From Candidatus Ozemobacteraceae bacterium (GTDB lineage: Bacteria; Muiribacteriota; Ozemobacteria; Ozemobacterales; Ozemobacteraceae), in NCBI GenBank assembly GCA_035373905.1, contig DAOSOK010000039.1, positions 1 to 43,736 on the forward strand: a stretch of 43,736 bases of DNA. The letters are read 5' to 3'. This document shows, piece by piece, positions 28,378 to 36,884 of the stretch. The position numbers were made by a program, and so were the translations under genes. Position 1 is the first letter of the stretch; every line of letters starts with the position of its first letter. The notes under the pieces are model-generated. The model searched no databases and was not told the origin of the DNA. It saw only the letters and a list, made by a program, of their open reading frames with translations.

Positions 28378-28977
28378 TCAATTCTCCGAGTTCCGAAGGT
28401 AGATCGTCGGCTGCACGGTCAGGAACATCTCGTCTCCGCTGGGCAGATCGTCGGCGTCGCGGTCCCGGTGCATCGTCAGCGACAGACGCACCGCGGCGCT
28501 GGCCGAGTTGTTGGGAACGGTGAGAACGGCCATGGGGTTCGCCGCCGTCGTGTCGGGGGAGAGCATCAGTCGCGTTTTTCGTGTTTCGAGCGGGGGAGGA
28601 AGAGGCTCCCCCGCGAGGACTTTCTGGATGGGCGGTCCGCCGCCGACTCTTTGGCGGAGAAGTTGGCCGTTCTGGATCCAGACTCGCCAGTTCGTGCCGC
28701 CGACCCGGTATTCCAGCCGCCCGCCCGCAACGATGCTCGCACGGTCCGCCTGATACAGGCCGTCGTGCGGATTGACCGGTGCGCCGTCCCCTTCGGCGAT
28801 GAGGCGGATGCCGTCGCGCAGCGCCTGCTGGCAGTCGCCGAGGTCCTGGATCGCCTTGTTCGTAGTGATGCCGGCTTGGAACGTCGTCGCCAGCCCGGTC
28901 AGGATGACGAGGAACGTGATCGAGGCCATCAGGATCTCGATCAGGGAAAAGCCGGCGCTGCCAAGGTTGCGTCTCAT
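28378..28977 (-). CDS. PilW-like minor pilin
   Basis: 199 aa. MRRNLGSAG-FSLIEILMASITFLVILTGLA is a prepilin signal: nine-residue leader ending in Gly, Phe at +1, Glu at +5, then the hydrophobic helix. The globular part has no strong match but is PilW-like in size and gene order. Minor pilins of this type prime pilus assembly under the PilC platform. ATG 28977 overlaps the PilV-like stop by four bases (ATGA). Confidence 0.8.
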   Translation of the reverse strand: MRRNLGSAGFSLIEILMASITFLVILTGLATTFQAGITTNKAIQDLGDCQQALRDGIRLIAEGDGAPVNPHDGLYQADRASIVAGGRLEYRVGGTNWRVWIQNGQLLRQRVGGGPPIQKVLAGEPLPPPLETRKTRLMLSPDTTAANPMAVLTVPNNSASAAVRLSLTMHRDRDADDLPSGDEMFLTVQPTIYLRNSEN

Positions 28978-29567
28978 GGTCCGCGCCTTCCGAGAAATGT
29001 CGAGAGCGTGGCACCTTCATCAGGGAGGGCGGGGCTGAGCGGCACCGCCTCGACTTCGACCACATACAGCCGGTCGGCAGGAATCGCCGGTGCCGGGCCT
29101 GGGACCCAGACTGGTGCTGAAGCCGAAACCGGCGGGAGGTCCCATTGGGTGTGCGACCTGGCACGATACCTGACTTGGAACGCGGCGTCGCGCAACGGCG
29201 GTGTGCCGGCCGGGGTCAACGTCTGCCAGACGCCGGTCACGTCGAGGCTGGCGGGGTTCGACGCCCAGACGGCCCGCAGCTCCTCGAGGGCGCCCTCGGC
29301 GAGATACAGCGCCTGGAACTGATTCTTGCTGTTCTGGATCTCTCCGAGGCTCGATTGAAGCGAGCCGACCAGGGATATGACGGCCGTCCCGAGAATCACG
29401 ACGGCGATCAGGGCCTCGAAAAGAAAATATCCCTTACGATATATAAAATTTAGTTTACCACTTGGCAATGTCCCCGCCCGCTCACCCTGAGCCTGTCGAA
29501 GGGGAAGGGGGAATGTTCGTGCTTCGGCAGGTTCAGCACGAACGGGGGATGCGATGAAGTCGGTCAT
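28974..29567 (-). CDS. PilV-like minor pilin with a repeat-encoded leader
   Basis: 197 aa from ATG 29567. The prepilin site is RKG-YFLFEALIAVVILG, cleaved after Gly 46, with Glu at +5 and a hydrophobic helix. The globular part (RAVWASNPASLDVTGVW and beyond) is PilV-like in size and position. ATG 29567 overlaps the stop of the FimT-like gene (ATGA), but then the leader is 46 residues, much longer than the usual 5-25, and residues about 8-31 are coded by the family C repeat at 29478-29547. A shorter reading from TTG 29468 (leader of 13 residues, LPSGKLNFIYRKG) is possible. Either way the repeat lies in or before a segment removed from the mature protein. Confidence 0.78.
   Translation of the reverse strand: MTDFIASPVRAEPAEARTFPLPLRQAQGERAGTLPSGKLNFIYRKGYFLFEALIAVVILGTAVISLVGSLQSSLGEIQNSKNQFQALYLAEGALEELRAVWASNPASLDVTGVWQTLTPAGTPPLRDAAFQVRYRARSHTQWDLPPVSASAPVWVPGPAPAIPADRLYVVEVEAVPLSPALPDEGATLSTFLGRRGP
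29478..29547. repeat. family C repeat pair inside the PilV-like leader
   Basis: Two related palindromic units lie here: CCCTGAGCCTGTCGAAGG at 29485-29502, and an inverted repeat with arms GTTCGTGCT (29515-29523) and AGCACGAAC (29535-29543). The first unit recurs at about 25866. Similar sequences are widespread as REP elements in bacteria. The reading frame of the PilV-like gene passes through this element without a stop. Confidence 0.75.
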
Positions 29568-30172
29568 GGCAGCTGCACCAGCCTCGGCAGAACGGCAGAG
29601 GTATTCGTTGGGCCGTCGATGATGATATCCCAGCCGCCGACTTCGGGGAGGGGTCGGCGGTTGGCCGGGTTCGCATCGTCGTGAAACGCCTGGACCCGGA
29701 GCGTGTAGGAGGCGGCGGGAGGCAGGTTGGTCAACTGGCCCCGGTCGTTGAAATGCAGGGTGAAATGCGTCGCGCTCGAGGCCGGCACCGAAAGCGGAAG
29801 AATGCAGATGGAGCGCGTGTCGAGCCGGCGCCGCCAGCTCTGTTGCGTCGACAGCATCTCGTCCATCAGCACGCTGCGCACATTCGAACCGTCGGGGGCG
29901 AACATCTCGTAGGACGAGACAAACGCCTCGGTGGGGACCCGGATGAAGTTGACCGTGCCGGTTCCGGTTCCTGCACTGATCACAGCCTGTCGTGCGAGGC
30001 AGATGTCCTGGAAGATGACGCGGGCCTCCTGTTCGAGGCGGCTCTGGTGCGCGAACTCCATGAGCAGCGGGTACCCGGCCGTCGACAGGATGCCCATGAT
30101 GACGAGCACAACGAGAAACTCGACGATGGTGAAGCCGCCGAGTCCGGTGTGCCCGATGCGATGAGCTCTCAT
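29564..30172 (-). CDS. FimT/GspH-like minor pilin
   Basis: 202 aa. MRAHRIGHTGLGG-FTIVEFLVVLVIMGILSTAGYPLL is a prepilin signal with a 13-residue leader, Phe at +1, Glu at +5, and a hydrophobic helix. The first gene of a minor pilin operon in P. aeruginosa-like systems is of this type (FimU). Start: ATG 30172, because it places a normal leader before the helix; the frame extends to 30292 but ATG 30217 and 30292 would give 28-53 residue leaders. The gene is followed by PilV-, PilW- and PilX-like genes with four-base overlaps. Confidence 0.78.
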   Translation of the reverse strand: MRAHRIGHTGLGGFTIVEFLVVLVIMGILSTAGYPLLMEFAHQSRLEQEARVIFQDICLARQAVISAGTGTGTVNFIRVPTEAFVSSYEMFAPDGSNVRSVLMDEMLSTQQSWRRRLDTRSICILPLSVPASSATHFTLHFNDRGQLTNLPPAASYTLRVQAFHDDANPANRRPLPEVGGWDIIIDGPTNTSAVLPRLVQLP

Positions 30173-30292
30173 GTCCCGGTGAACGTTCCCCTCCGGAAGA
30201 ACCCTTTTCGCATCCATGTTACCCCATATTCTTGTCGCCCCGCCAGGGAAATCTCCCGTTGTTTCATGTGACATGTCGATCACGGTGTTCAC

Positions 30293-30314
30293 GGTCGGGT
30301 TTCAAACCCGCCCC
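30293..30314. repeat. palindromic repeat family A, second copy
   Basis: CGGGTTTCAAACCCG (30296-30310) followed by CCCC, between the divergent FimT-like and TPR genes. It matches the copy at 23031-23053 except for one base in the left arm. No gene was seen in the 30173-30493 gap, apart from extended reading frames that are not supported. Confidence 0.8.
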
Positions 30315-30493
30315 TACACCCGAACATGCGGGCCGCCCCGGCATTGTGACCCGATCCGGCATGGTGGGCCGACCAGAAATTGCGAGGTAGTGCGGTATCA
30401 TGGCCCGGCCGAAGGCCTGGCATGGGACCGCCACCTCCGGGGGAGATCGAATTTTGAAATTGGATGTTGCGTGCTCGGGGGGGAGTGCCTACA

Positions 30494-31309
30494 ATGGCGG
30501 AAAAGAGGGAGAGGAGGTTTCCGGTGCCGGAGAAATTCATATCGTATTTCAGTACCCACCTCGTCGACGAAGTCATCGAGAAGTGCCGAAAGGAGCTGGT
30601 CGGCAAGCCCAACGATCCGGAACTCCACAGAAATCTCGGCCAGGCGTATTTCAAGAAGGGGAGTCACCAGGAAGCCCTCGCGGCGTTCGTCGAGGCCGCA
30701 CGCCTCAAGCCGCGCGATGCGGAGATCCAGCTCGCCGTCGGCCGTTGCCACGAGTTGCTGGGTCAGCAGGCCGAGGCTGAACGGGCGTTCGCGAACGCGC
30801 TCGACATCGAGCCGGAGTGGCCCGATACGCACTACTACGTCGGCAAGGCCCACCTCGCCGCCGGCCGCACCGCCGATGCGAAGCGCGAGCTCCAGGCCGC
30901 CATCGACCGCAACCCCCGCTTCCGCGACGCCATGTATTCCCTTGCCCTCGCCTACGAGCGTGAGCAGGACTGGCCTCGCACCGTCGAGACCCTCAAGAAG
31001 ATCATCGCGATGCCGGGCCTGCCCGACAAGTCGCGCAACCCCTTTCCCTACGACCTCGAAACGCTGTTCGACGACCCGCTTCTGCTGAACGAGGCCATCC
31101 GGCAGCTCGAGTCCGCCATCAACCTGTATCCGAACTTCGCCGATCTGCATTACAAGCTGGCCATGGCCTTCCGCCGCAAGGGGCAGAAAGACCAGGCTCT
31201 CGAGCATTTCCGGAAGGCGCTGACCCTGAACCCGAAGTTTCACCTGGCCCGCCACTACTACTGGCACTGGGAAGACGATTCCGATCCGAGACAGGCGAAG
31301 CAGCCATGA
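30494..31309 (+). CDS. TPR protein upstream of pilB
   Basis: 271 aa with about five tetratricopeptide repeats, for example ELHRNLGQAYFKKGSHQEAL, EIQLAVGRCHELLGQQAEAE, THYYVGKAHLAAGRTADAKRE, and a C-terminal LHYKLAMAFRRKGQKDQALEHF. No signal peptide was seen, so it is cytoplasmic. TPR proteins of pilus loci often act as scaffolds or pilotin-like helpers, but those are usually exported; the role here is open. Start: ATG 30494 with a GGGGGGAG ribosome site. Its TGA overlaps the pilB ATG (ATGA, 31306-31309), so they are coupled. It is the first gene of the assembly operon. Confidence 0.82.
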   Translation: MAEKRERRFPVPEKFISYFSTHLVDEVIEKCRKELVGKPNDPELHRNLGQAYFKKGSHQEALAAFVEAARLKPRDAEIQLAVGRCHELLGQQAEAERAFANALDIEPEWPDTHYYVGKAHLAAGRTADAKRELQAAIDRNPRFRDAMYSLALAYEREQDWPRTVETLKKIIAMPGLPDKSRNPFPYDLETLFDDPLLLNEAIRQLESAINLYPNFADLHYKLAMAFRRKGQKDQALEHFRKALTLNPKFHLARHYYWHWEDDSDPRQAKQP

Positions 31310-33006
31310 TCCGCAAGCGACTCGGAGACGCTCTCGTCGACGCCGGCCTCGTCACCGCCGAACAGCTCAGCGAAGCCCTCGTCAAGCAGAAAGAGCTGGG
31401 CAAGCGCCTCGGCAAGGTGCTCGCCGAAATGAAGCTCTGCACCGACGAGCAGATCGCGAAAGCCCTGGCCGGCCAGCTCGGCATCAACTTCATCGAGATG
31501 GACGAAATATCGGTTCCGCCCGAAGTGCTGCGGCTGATTCCCGAAACCATCGTTCGCAGTCATACCCTCCTGCCGGTCGCCCGCAAGGGCAACGTGCTCA
31601 CCGTGGCCATGGCCGATCCGCTCGACGCCTTCATCGTCGACGAGATCCGCTACCAGACCAACTTCGAAGTGGAAGAGGCGATCGCGCCCGAGTCGGCCAT
31701 TCTCGACGTGATTCGCCGCTACTTCGGCTCCGAGGACATGTCCTCGGCCCTGCGCACCATCAAGAAAGACGACCAGGGAGATCTGGCCGCCCTTCCCGAA
31801 GACGCCAACGCGTTCGACCTGATGGCCACCGACGAGGCCGCCGTCGTCAACTTCGTCAGCAAGATCATCCGGCAGGCCATCAACGACAAGGCCTCCGACA
31901 TCCACCTCGAGCCCGAAGAGGACGGCCTGCGCATCCGGTTCCGCATCGACGGCGTGCTGGTCGAGATCGTGCGCGTGCCCAAGGCGAACCAGGCCGAAAT
32001 CACCTCGCGCCTCAAGATCATGGCCGAAATGGACATCTCCGAAAAGCGCCTCCCGCAGGACGGCCGCATCCGCGCCCGCCTGACCGACAAGAACGTCGAC
32101 CTGCGCGTCAGCTGCCTGCCGGTGGTCTGGGGCGAAAAAATCGTCGTTCGTATTCTCGATAAAAGCGCGCTCAGCCTTTCCCTGCGCGACGTCGGCTTCG
32201 AAGACGACCTGCTGGAGCGGTTCGAGACCGCCGTGCGCCAGCCCAACGGCATCATCCTGCTCAACGGCCCCACCGGCAGCGGCAAGACCTCGACCCTCTA
32301 CGCCGCGCTCAACTACATCATCTCCCCGAAGATCAACATCTCGACCGCCGAAGACCCGGTCGAAATGCAGGTCAAGGGCGTCAACCAGGTCCACGTCAAG
32401 TCCGACATCGGCCTCACCTTCGCCCGCACTCTGCGCGCCCTGATGCGCCAGGATCCCAACGTCATCATGGTCGGCGAAATCCGCGACACCGAGACGGCCC
32501 AGATCGCCGTCGAGGCCGCCATGACCGGCCACCTCGTCCTCTCGACTCTCCACACCAACGATGCCCCGTCCACCATCGGCCGACTCATCGACCTCGAGGT
32601 CGAGCCGTACCTCATCGCCTCGACCCTCTCGGTCGCCGTCGCCCAGCGACTCGTGCGGCGGATCTGCCCCCGGTGCGTCCAGCCCCACGCGCCTGCCGAG
32701 AGCGAGGTCGAAGACCTGCAGATGGACAAGCTGAACGTGCCCGCCGGCCTCGCCTTCTTCAAGGGCAAGGGCTGCAACAACTGCAAAACCTCCGGCTACA
32801 AGGGCCGCACCGCCGTCCACGAGATGATGACCCTGAGCGATCCCATCCGCCGCCTCATCGTGAACAAGGCCTCAGCTTCCGAGATCCGCCGCGCCGCCAT
32901 CGACGGAGGCATGGTTCCCCTGCGAAAATGCGCGATCCTCAAGGCGTCGAAGGGCGTCACCACGATCGAGGAGATCCTGCGCGTGACGAAGAACGAGGAA
33001 ATCTGA
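31306..33006 (+). CDS. pilB: type IV pilus extension ATPase PilB (GspE family)
   Basis: 566 aa, full length. The N-terminal region (LGDALVDAGLVTAEQLSEALVKQKELGKRL) is the GspE/MshEN-type domain found in PilB, followed by a hydrophobic-face linker. Conserved motifs: DKASDIHLEP (about 199-208), LRIRFRIDGVL, ROVE-type EKRLPQDGRI, Walker A NGPTGSGKTSTLYAAL (about 323-338), Asp box SDIGLTFARTLRALMRQDP, Walker B IMVGEIRDTETA and the His box TGHLVLSTLHTND. Cysteines CPRC (about 454) and CNNC (about 487) give the zinc-binding motif of PilB. This motor drives pilus polymerisation. pilC follows at once. Confidence 0.95.
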   Translation: MIRKRLGDALVDAGLVTAEQLSEALVKQKELGKRLGKVLAEMKLCTDEQIAKALAGQLGINFIEMDEISVPPEVLRLIPETIVRSHTLLPVARKGNVLTVAMADPLDAFIVDEIRYQTNFEVEEAIAPESAILDVIRRYFGSEDMSSALRTIKKDDQGDLAALPEDANAFDLMATDEAAVVNFVSKIIRQAINDKASDIHLEPEEDGLRIRFRIDGVLVEIVRVPKANQAEITSRLKIMAEMDISEKRLPQDGRIRARLTDKNVDLRVSCLPVVWGEKIVVRILDKSALSLSLRDVGFEDDLLERFETAVRQPNGIILLNGPTGSGKTSTLYAALNYIISPKINISTAEDPVEMQVKGVNQVHVKSDIGLTFARTLRALMRQDPNVIMVGEIRDTETAQIAVEAAMTGHLVLSTLHTNDAPSTIGRLIDLEVEPYLIASTLSVAVAQRLVRRICPRCVQPHAPAESEVEDLQMDKLNVPAGLAFFKGKGCNNCKTSGYKGRTAVHEMMTLSDPIRRLIVNKASASEIRRAAIDGGMVPLRKCAILKASKGVTTIEEILRVTKNEEI

Positions 33007-33007
33007 C

Positions 33008-34222
33008 GTGCCCTGGTACGTCTATTCAGGCATCGACTCGAAGGGGCATTCCGTCTCCGGCGAAGAGTTCGGCGACAATCAGACCGAGGTGATGAACCGC
33101 CTCATGGCGGGCGGCGTCTCGGTGCTCGAGATTCGGGCCAAGAAGGGCGCGAGCGTTTTCGAGGCAATCGGAAACAAGTTCCAGTGGGTGTCGGCGCACG
33201 AACTGAAATTCCTGTACGTGAACCTCGCCACTCTGATCGAAGCCGGCTGCACCCTTCGCGCCAGCCTCGCCTCGCTGGGCGACCAGTCGGACAATCCCCT
33301 CCTGAAGAAGGCGCTGACCGACATCAACGCCGCGATCGCCAGCGGCAAATCCTTCTCCGAGTCGCTCCAGGCCCACCCCAACGTCTTCAGTCCCCTGTTC
33401 GTCAGCCTCGTCAAGGCCGGCGAGGAAGGCGGCATGCTCGACCAGATCCTGCTGCGCTACGCCGCCTTCACCGAAAACCAGGAGGCCATCAAGGGCCGCA
33501 TCCGGGGCGCCCTCATCCTGCCGGCCATCATGATCCTCGTGGCCGTCGGCGTCGTCATCGGCCTGCTGACCTACGTGTTCCCGACGTTCATGCAGCTGTT
33601 CAAGGGCCGCGAGAACATGCTTCCCCTCCCCACCCAGGTCGTCATGGCCGTCTCGGATTTCCTCCGGTACCAGTATCTCGCCATCATCGGCCTGGCGATT
33701 TTCGGGACCATCGGCCTGTGGCTCTTCCTCAAGTGGGAAAAGGGCTGGCGTGCATTCTCCTGGCTCCAGCTCCGGGTGCCGCTCTTCGGGACCCTGTTTC
33801 GCAAAGCCTACGTCGCCCGCTTCGCTCACACGCTCGGTTCGCTGGTCAAGGGCGGCGTGCCGGCCCTGCGCGCCCTCAGGATCACGAGCGAGACGATTCC
33901 GAACACCGAGGTGAAGGACGTCATCGCCTCGATCCAGGAGAGCGTCGAGCGCGGCGGCACCTTCTCGGCGCCGATGCAGAGGCACAAGCACCTGTTTCCC
34001 ACGATGGTCACCCTGATGATCAGCGTCGGCGAATCGACCGGCAAGATCGACCACATGCTCGACAAGGTCGGCGAATACTACGACCAGGAGGTCTCGGAGG
34101 CCATTTCCGCCATCCTGACCGCCATCGAGCCGATCCTGACGGTCGTCATGGGCACGATCGTTCTCACGATCGCCGCTTCCATGTTCCTTCCCCTCTTCAA
34201 CATCTCCAAAGTCCTGCGCTGA
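33008..34222 (+). CDS. pilC: inner-membrane platform protein PilC (GspF family)
   Basis: 404 aa, the usual length. It has two repeated GspF domains, each with the FxxxLxxLxxAG-like segment (LKFLYVNLATLIEAGCTLRASL and, in the second, ARFAHTLGSLVKGGVPALRAL), and three membrane segments (ALILPAIMILVAVGVVIGLLTYV, YLAIIGLAIFGTIGLWLFL, and ILTVVMGTIVLTIAASMFLPLF at the C-terminus). It couples PilB to pilus growth. Start: GTG 33008, one base after the pilB stop. The long gap after its stop contains two palindromic repeats and then the structured leader of the pilMN gene, so pilB-pilC may end a transcript there. Confidence 0.94.
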   Translation: MPWYVYSGIDSKGHSVSGEEFGDNQTEVMNRLMAGGVSVLEIRAKKGASVFEAIGNKFQWVSAHELKFLYVNLATLIEAGCTLRASLASLGDQSDNPLLKKALTDINAAIASGKSFSESLQAHPNVFSPLFVSLVKAGEEGGMLDQILLRYAAFTENQEAIKGRIRGALILPAIMILVAVGVVIGLLTYVFPTFMQLFKGRENMLPLPTQVVMAVSDFLRYQYLAIIGLAIFGTIGLWLFLKWEKGWRAFSWLQLRVPLFGTLFRKAYVARFAHTLGSLVKGGVPALRALRITSETIPNTEVKDVIASIQESVERGGTFSAPMQRHKHLFPTMVTLMISVGESTGKIDHMLDKVGEYYDQEVSEAISAILTAIEPILTVVMGTIVLTIAASMFLPLFNISKVLR

Positions 34223-34240
34223 TCATCGCCGGCCAGGGCA

Positions 34241-34342
34241 GGGCGGGTTTCAAACCCGCCCCTGCGGGCGCATGAGCGGCACCCACAGGGACCACCGCAT
34301 CCGCAGATGACGCAGATTTTTTCATGAACATCATCTGCGGAT
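34241..34342. repeat. two palindromic repeats after pilC (families A and B)
   Basis: Family A lies at 34241-34261 (10-base arms GGGCGGGTTT around one C). Family B follows at 34299-34342: ATCCGCAGATGA (34299-34310) and its perfect 12-base inverse TCATCTGCGGAT (34331-34342) with a 20-base loop containing CGCAGAT again. Both are hairpin-forming and may stop transcription from pilC. No gene was seen in this gap. Confidence 0.8.
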
Positions 34343-34380
34343 TCGGTTTTCCTTTGGCCGTGAAATGAGGCGTTAACAAA

Positions 34381-34503
34381 TCTCGGCACCCTGTCGATAA
34401 TGCCCGCGATCGCGGAGATTATCTTCCGGGCATTGCCGTGATCTCTTTCGCCCGGAACAGATTCCACCTCCGGCGGGTGCCGGCGAACAGGACAGTGTCG
34501 AGA
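34381..34503 (+). promoter_or_regulatory. structured leader with competing hairpins before pilMN
   Basis: The 160 bases before pilMN can pair in competing ways. CGGCACCC (34384-34391) pairs with GGGTGCCG (34475-34482). Inside, AATGCCCG (34399-34406) pairs with CGGGCATT (34427-34434). This excludes a second hairpin, GATAAT-gc-CCGCG (34396-34408) with CGCGG-ag-ATTATC (34411-34423). CTGTC (34391-34395) with GACAG (34491-34495) and TCTCG (34381-34385) with CGAGA (34499-34503) can close further, reaching within three bases of the ATG. This is the shape of a switch or attenuator. It does not match the c-di-GMP aptamer core as far as I can judge. Confidence 0.45.
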
Positions 34504-34505
34504 TC

Positions 34506-36317
34506 ATGAGCAGCCAACCAATCGTCTTCGACGGCTTGAAGAAGGTCATCGGCCTCGACATCGGCTCGACCTCGATCAAGGCGGTCCTGCTGGAACTCCA
34601 GTCCGGCGCGCCCATCTGCCGCGGCATGTACTGCTTCGACGTGCCGCGCGACATCGGGCTGACGAAGCCGGTCCTGCTCGAAGGTCTGCGCAACGTGGCG
34701 GCCGCCTTCGGCCACGAGACGAAGTCCGTCGCCCTGCTCACCGCCGACCGCGACGTCCAGCTGAAGTTCGTCGAAAAACCTCCCATGACCCGGCAACAGC
34801 TCGACCAGGTCATGGAGCTCGAGATGAAGCCGCCGCCCAGCCTCGAAGGCCCGACGGTCGAACTCGCGCACACCTACACCATTCTCGGACAATCCGCCCT
34901 CGAAGAACGGGCCACGGTGCATTTGCTCGTGGCCTCCTTCCCGGTATCCTGGCTCCGCGAAAAAGAGGAGCAGATCAGGGAAGCCGGCCTTTCGCTCGAG
35001 GGCGTCTATCCGTATCCCGTGGCCCTGCGCGAGTGCTTCTGGATCAACTACGGCGAGAGTTTCGAGGAAAAAGTGTCGCCCTATCTCATCGCCCTGTTGA
35101 ACCTCGGAGCTACGTCCAACCAGGTCGCCGTCTGCGATCTGCAGACTCTCCGCCTCGCTCGTACGTTCCCCTTCGCGGGGGATGAGCTGACTCAATCCCT
35201 GACCAAAACCTACAAATCGGGTGGCCAGGAGATCGTTCTCGACCGGAACGCGGCCGAACAGTACAAGGTGACCATCGGCATTCTCTCACCCGAGGAACAG
35301 CGGGCCTACGAGAGCGATGCCGTCGAGATACAGGTTTCCGAGGGTATCAGGCGCGGGATGGAACGCATGATGCAGAAGGTGCGCCTGTCCCTCGACTACT
35401 TCAAGGGCCAGATGAAGAGCCAGGTCAGCCAGGCCTTCGTCTTCGGCGGCGCTGCCAATTTGCGCAGTCTCGAAGGCAACCTGCAGGAGAATCTGACGGT
35501 CAGCCTCATCCAGCCCCTCTTCCCGTTCAAATCCGTGCCGTTCCTGCCGAAAGACGGCCAGACGCCCGACCCGCGCCTCGCGCCCGTAATCGTCCCGGCC
35601 GTCGGAGCCGCCCTGTGCGGCATGCGTGGCAACGCGGCCGTCCTCAATCTGATGGAAGGCATGCAGGCCGAGCGGCGGAAGCGGATCCAGCGCATGATCG
35701 CGACCGTGCTCGTGCCCGCCCTGTGCGGCCTGGCCGCCCTGCTCGCGCCCGCGCTGTATGCCTGGCAGGTGTATCTGCCCCACCGGGCGCGGGTCATGCG
35801 GGCCGTCGAGGAAAACGTCCGCATGACGAACGAGTTCGCGCAGGTCGCCTCGTTCAAGGCCCAGTATGACCAGCTCGTGAAGCAAAAACGGGACCTGACG
35901 ATCCGCACGACGTTCATCCAGAGCATTCTCCGCAAGCGCATCTTCTGGTCGAGAATCTTTACCGAGCTGGGAACCTGCATGCCGCCCGAAGTCTGGTTGA
36001 CCGAGATCCTGAGCGACGATTACGTCGCCGCTCAGAGCACGGCCCTCGACCAGTCGATGGGGGGCGGGATGCCGGGTGAAACCGGCGGTGGCCAGAAGCC
36101 CGCCGCCAGGAAAGGGCCGCGAAGCCTGAGCATGAAGGGCCGGAGCTTCGGCTTCGGCGCGTTTTCCACGTTCATCAAGAACCTCGAAGGCTCGGCGGCG
36201 TTCCAAAACGTTGTCTGGCAGAGGAGCGAACGGGCCCAGGCGGGAACGGAGATCGTCGAGTTCTCCGTCTCGTGCGAACTGCGGCCGCCTGCCGCCGGGG
36301 GAGGAAAGCAGCCGTGA
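34506..36317 (+). CDS. PilM-PilN fusion protein
   Basis: 603 aa; usual PilM is about 350 and PilN about 200, so the length equals both. Residues 12-380 are PilM: KVIGLDIGSTSIKAVLLE is the phosphate-binding loop of the actin-like fold, with the later YLIALLNLGATSNQVAV and AFVFGGAANLRSLEGNL elements. Residues 397-418 are a membrane helix (IATVLVPALCGLAALLAPAL), and the rest has PilN layout: a coiled coil (AVEENVRMTNEFAQVASFKAQ), then ILRKRIFWSRIFTELGTCMPPEVWLTEI and a ferredoxin-like end. A Gly/Lys linker (MGGGMPGETGGGQ) splits that last part. In PilM-PilN complexes the PilN N-terminal tail binds PilM; here covalent fusion would replace that contact. PilO follows with a GTGA overlap. Confidence 0.88.
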   Translation: MSSQPIVFDGLKKVIGLDIGSTSIKAVLLELQSGAPICRGMYCFDVPRDIGLTKPVLLEGLRNVAAAFGHETKSVALLTADRDVQLKFVEKPPMTRQQLDQVMELEMKPPPSLEGPTVELAHTYTILGQSALEERATVHLLVASFPVSWLREKEEQIREAGLSLEGVYPYPVALRECFWINYGESFEEKVSPYLIALLNLGATSNQVAVCDLQTLRLARTFPFAGDELTQSLTKTYKSGGQEIVLDRNAAEQYKVTIGILSPEEQRAYESDAVEIQVSEGIRRGMERMMQKVRLSLDYFKGQMKSQVSQAFVFGGAANLRSLEGNLQENLTVSLIQPLFPFKSVPFLPKDGQTPDPRLAPVIVPAVGAALCGMRGNAAVLNLMEGMQAERRKRIQRMIATVLVPALCGLAALLAPALYAWQVYLPHRARVMRAVEENVRMTNEFAQVASFKAQYDQLVKQKRDLTIRTTFIQSILRKRIFWSRIFTELGTCMPPEVWLTEILSDDYVAAQSTALDQSMGGGMPGETGGGQKPAARKGPRSLSMKGRSFGFGAFSTFIKNLEGSAAFQNVVWQRSERAQAGTEIVEFSVSCELRPPAAGGGKQP

Positions 36318-36880
36318 ACCAGCAGGTCATCATCGCCATCCTGGTGATCAGCCTCGCGCTGGTCGGCTACGATTGGCAGTACAACCACCCGCAGCGCCAG
36401 ATGGGCGTGACGGCCCAGGAACAGACGAACGAGAAGCTCCGCCAGGACCTGAACACGGCCCTCGACGCCAAGGCGAAGATCGCCACCCTCCAGGCCGATA
36501 TCAAAAAAACGCAGGCGCTCTCGGTCGAACTGTCGAAACAGTTGCCCAAGCGGAGCGAGGCGGGCGCCCTCCTCGAGCAGATCACCACCACTTCGACCAC
36601 GAAACGGATGCGGATCGACTCGGTCACCCCTGCAGCCCTGGCCGCCAAGACCGTCGGCATCAGGCTGGCGGCGAACGATCCGGTGGCCCAGGTCAAATAC
36701 GAGGAGATGGAACTGTCTCTCGAAATGCACACCTTCTATCGCGATCTCGGAGCCTACCTGGAGCGCCTGGAACAGATCCCGCGCCTCGTCGACGTGGACG
36801 GGATCCAGGTGCTTGCGCCGACGAAACCCGGCCCCCTGGAGATCAAGATGCGCGTGAAAACCTACATCTACGGCGGGTGA
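36314..36880 (+). CDS. pilO: type IV pilus alignment protein PilO
   Basis: 188 aa, about the usual length. An N-terminal membrane helix (VIIAILVISLALVGYDW, about residues 5-21) is followed by a coiled coil (EQTNEKLRQDLNTALDAKAKIATLQADIKKTQAL) and a ferredoxin-like domain (MELSLEMHTFYRDLGAYLERLEQIPRLVDVDGIQV), the PilO arrangement. It pairs with PilN in the periplasm to link the motor to the secretin. Start: GTG 36314, overlapping the pilMN TGA, with GGAGG about ten bases upstream. Confidence 0.85.
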   Translation: MNQQVIIAILVISLALVGYDWQYNHPQRQMGVTAQEQTNEKLRQDLNTALDAKAKIATLQADIKKTQALSVELSKQLPKRSEAGALLEQITTTSTTKRMRIDSVTPAALAAKTVGIRLAANDPVAQVKYEEMELSLEMHTFYRDLGAYLERLEQIPRLVDVDGIQVLAPTKPGPLEIKMRVKTYIYGG

Positions 36881-36884
36881 TGCG

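Noticed and set aside
30217..30292. Upstream starts for the FimT/GspH-like gene
   Set aside because: They would give leaders of 28-53 residues, with no good ribosome site; ATG 30172 gives a normal leader.
31258..32820. 520-codon minus-strand frame opposite pilB
   Set aside because: Antisense shadow of a strongly conserved gene.
34381..34503. Cyclic-di-GMP (GEMM) riboswitch before pilMN
   Set aside because: The conserved aptamer core (CAC...GGGCAAACC-like and the GNRA receptor) is not seen.
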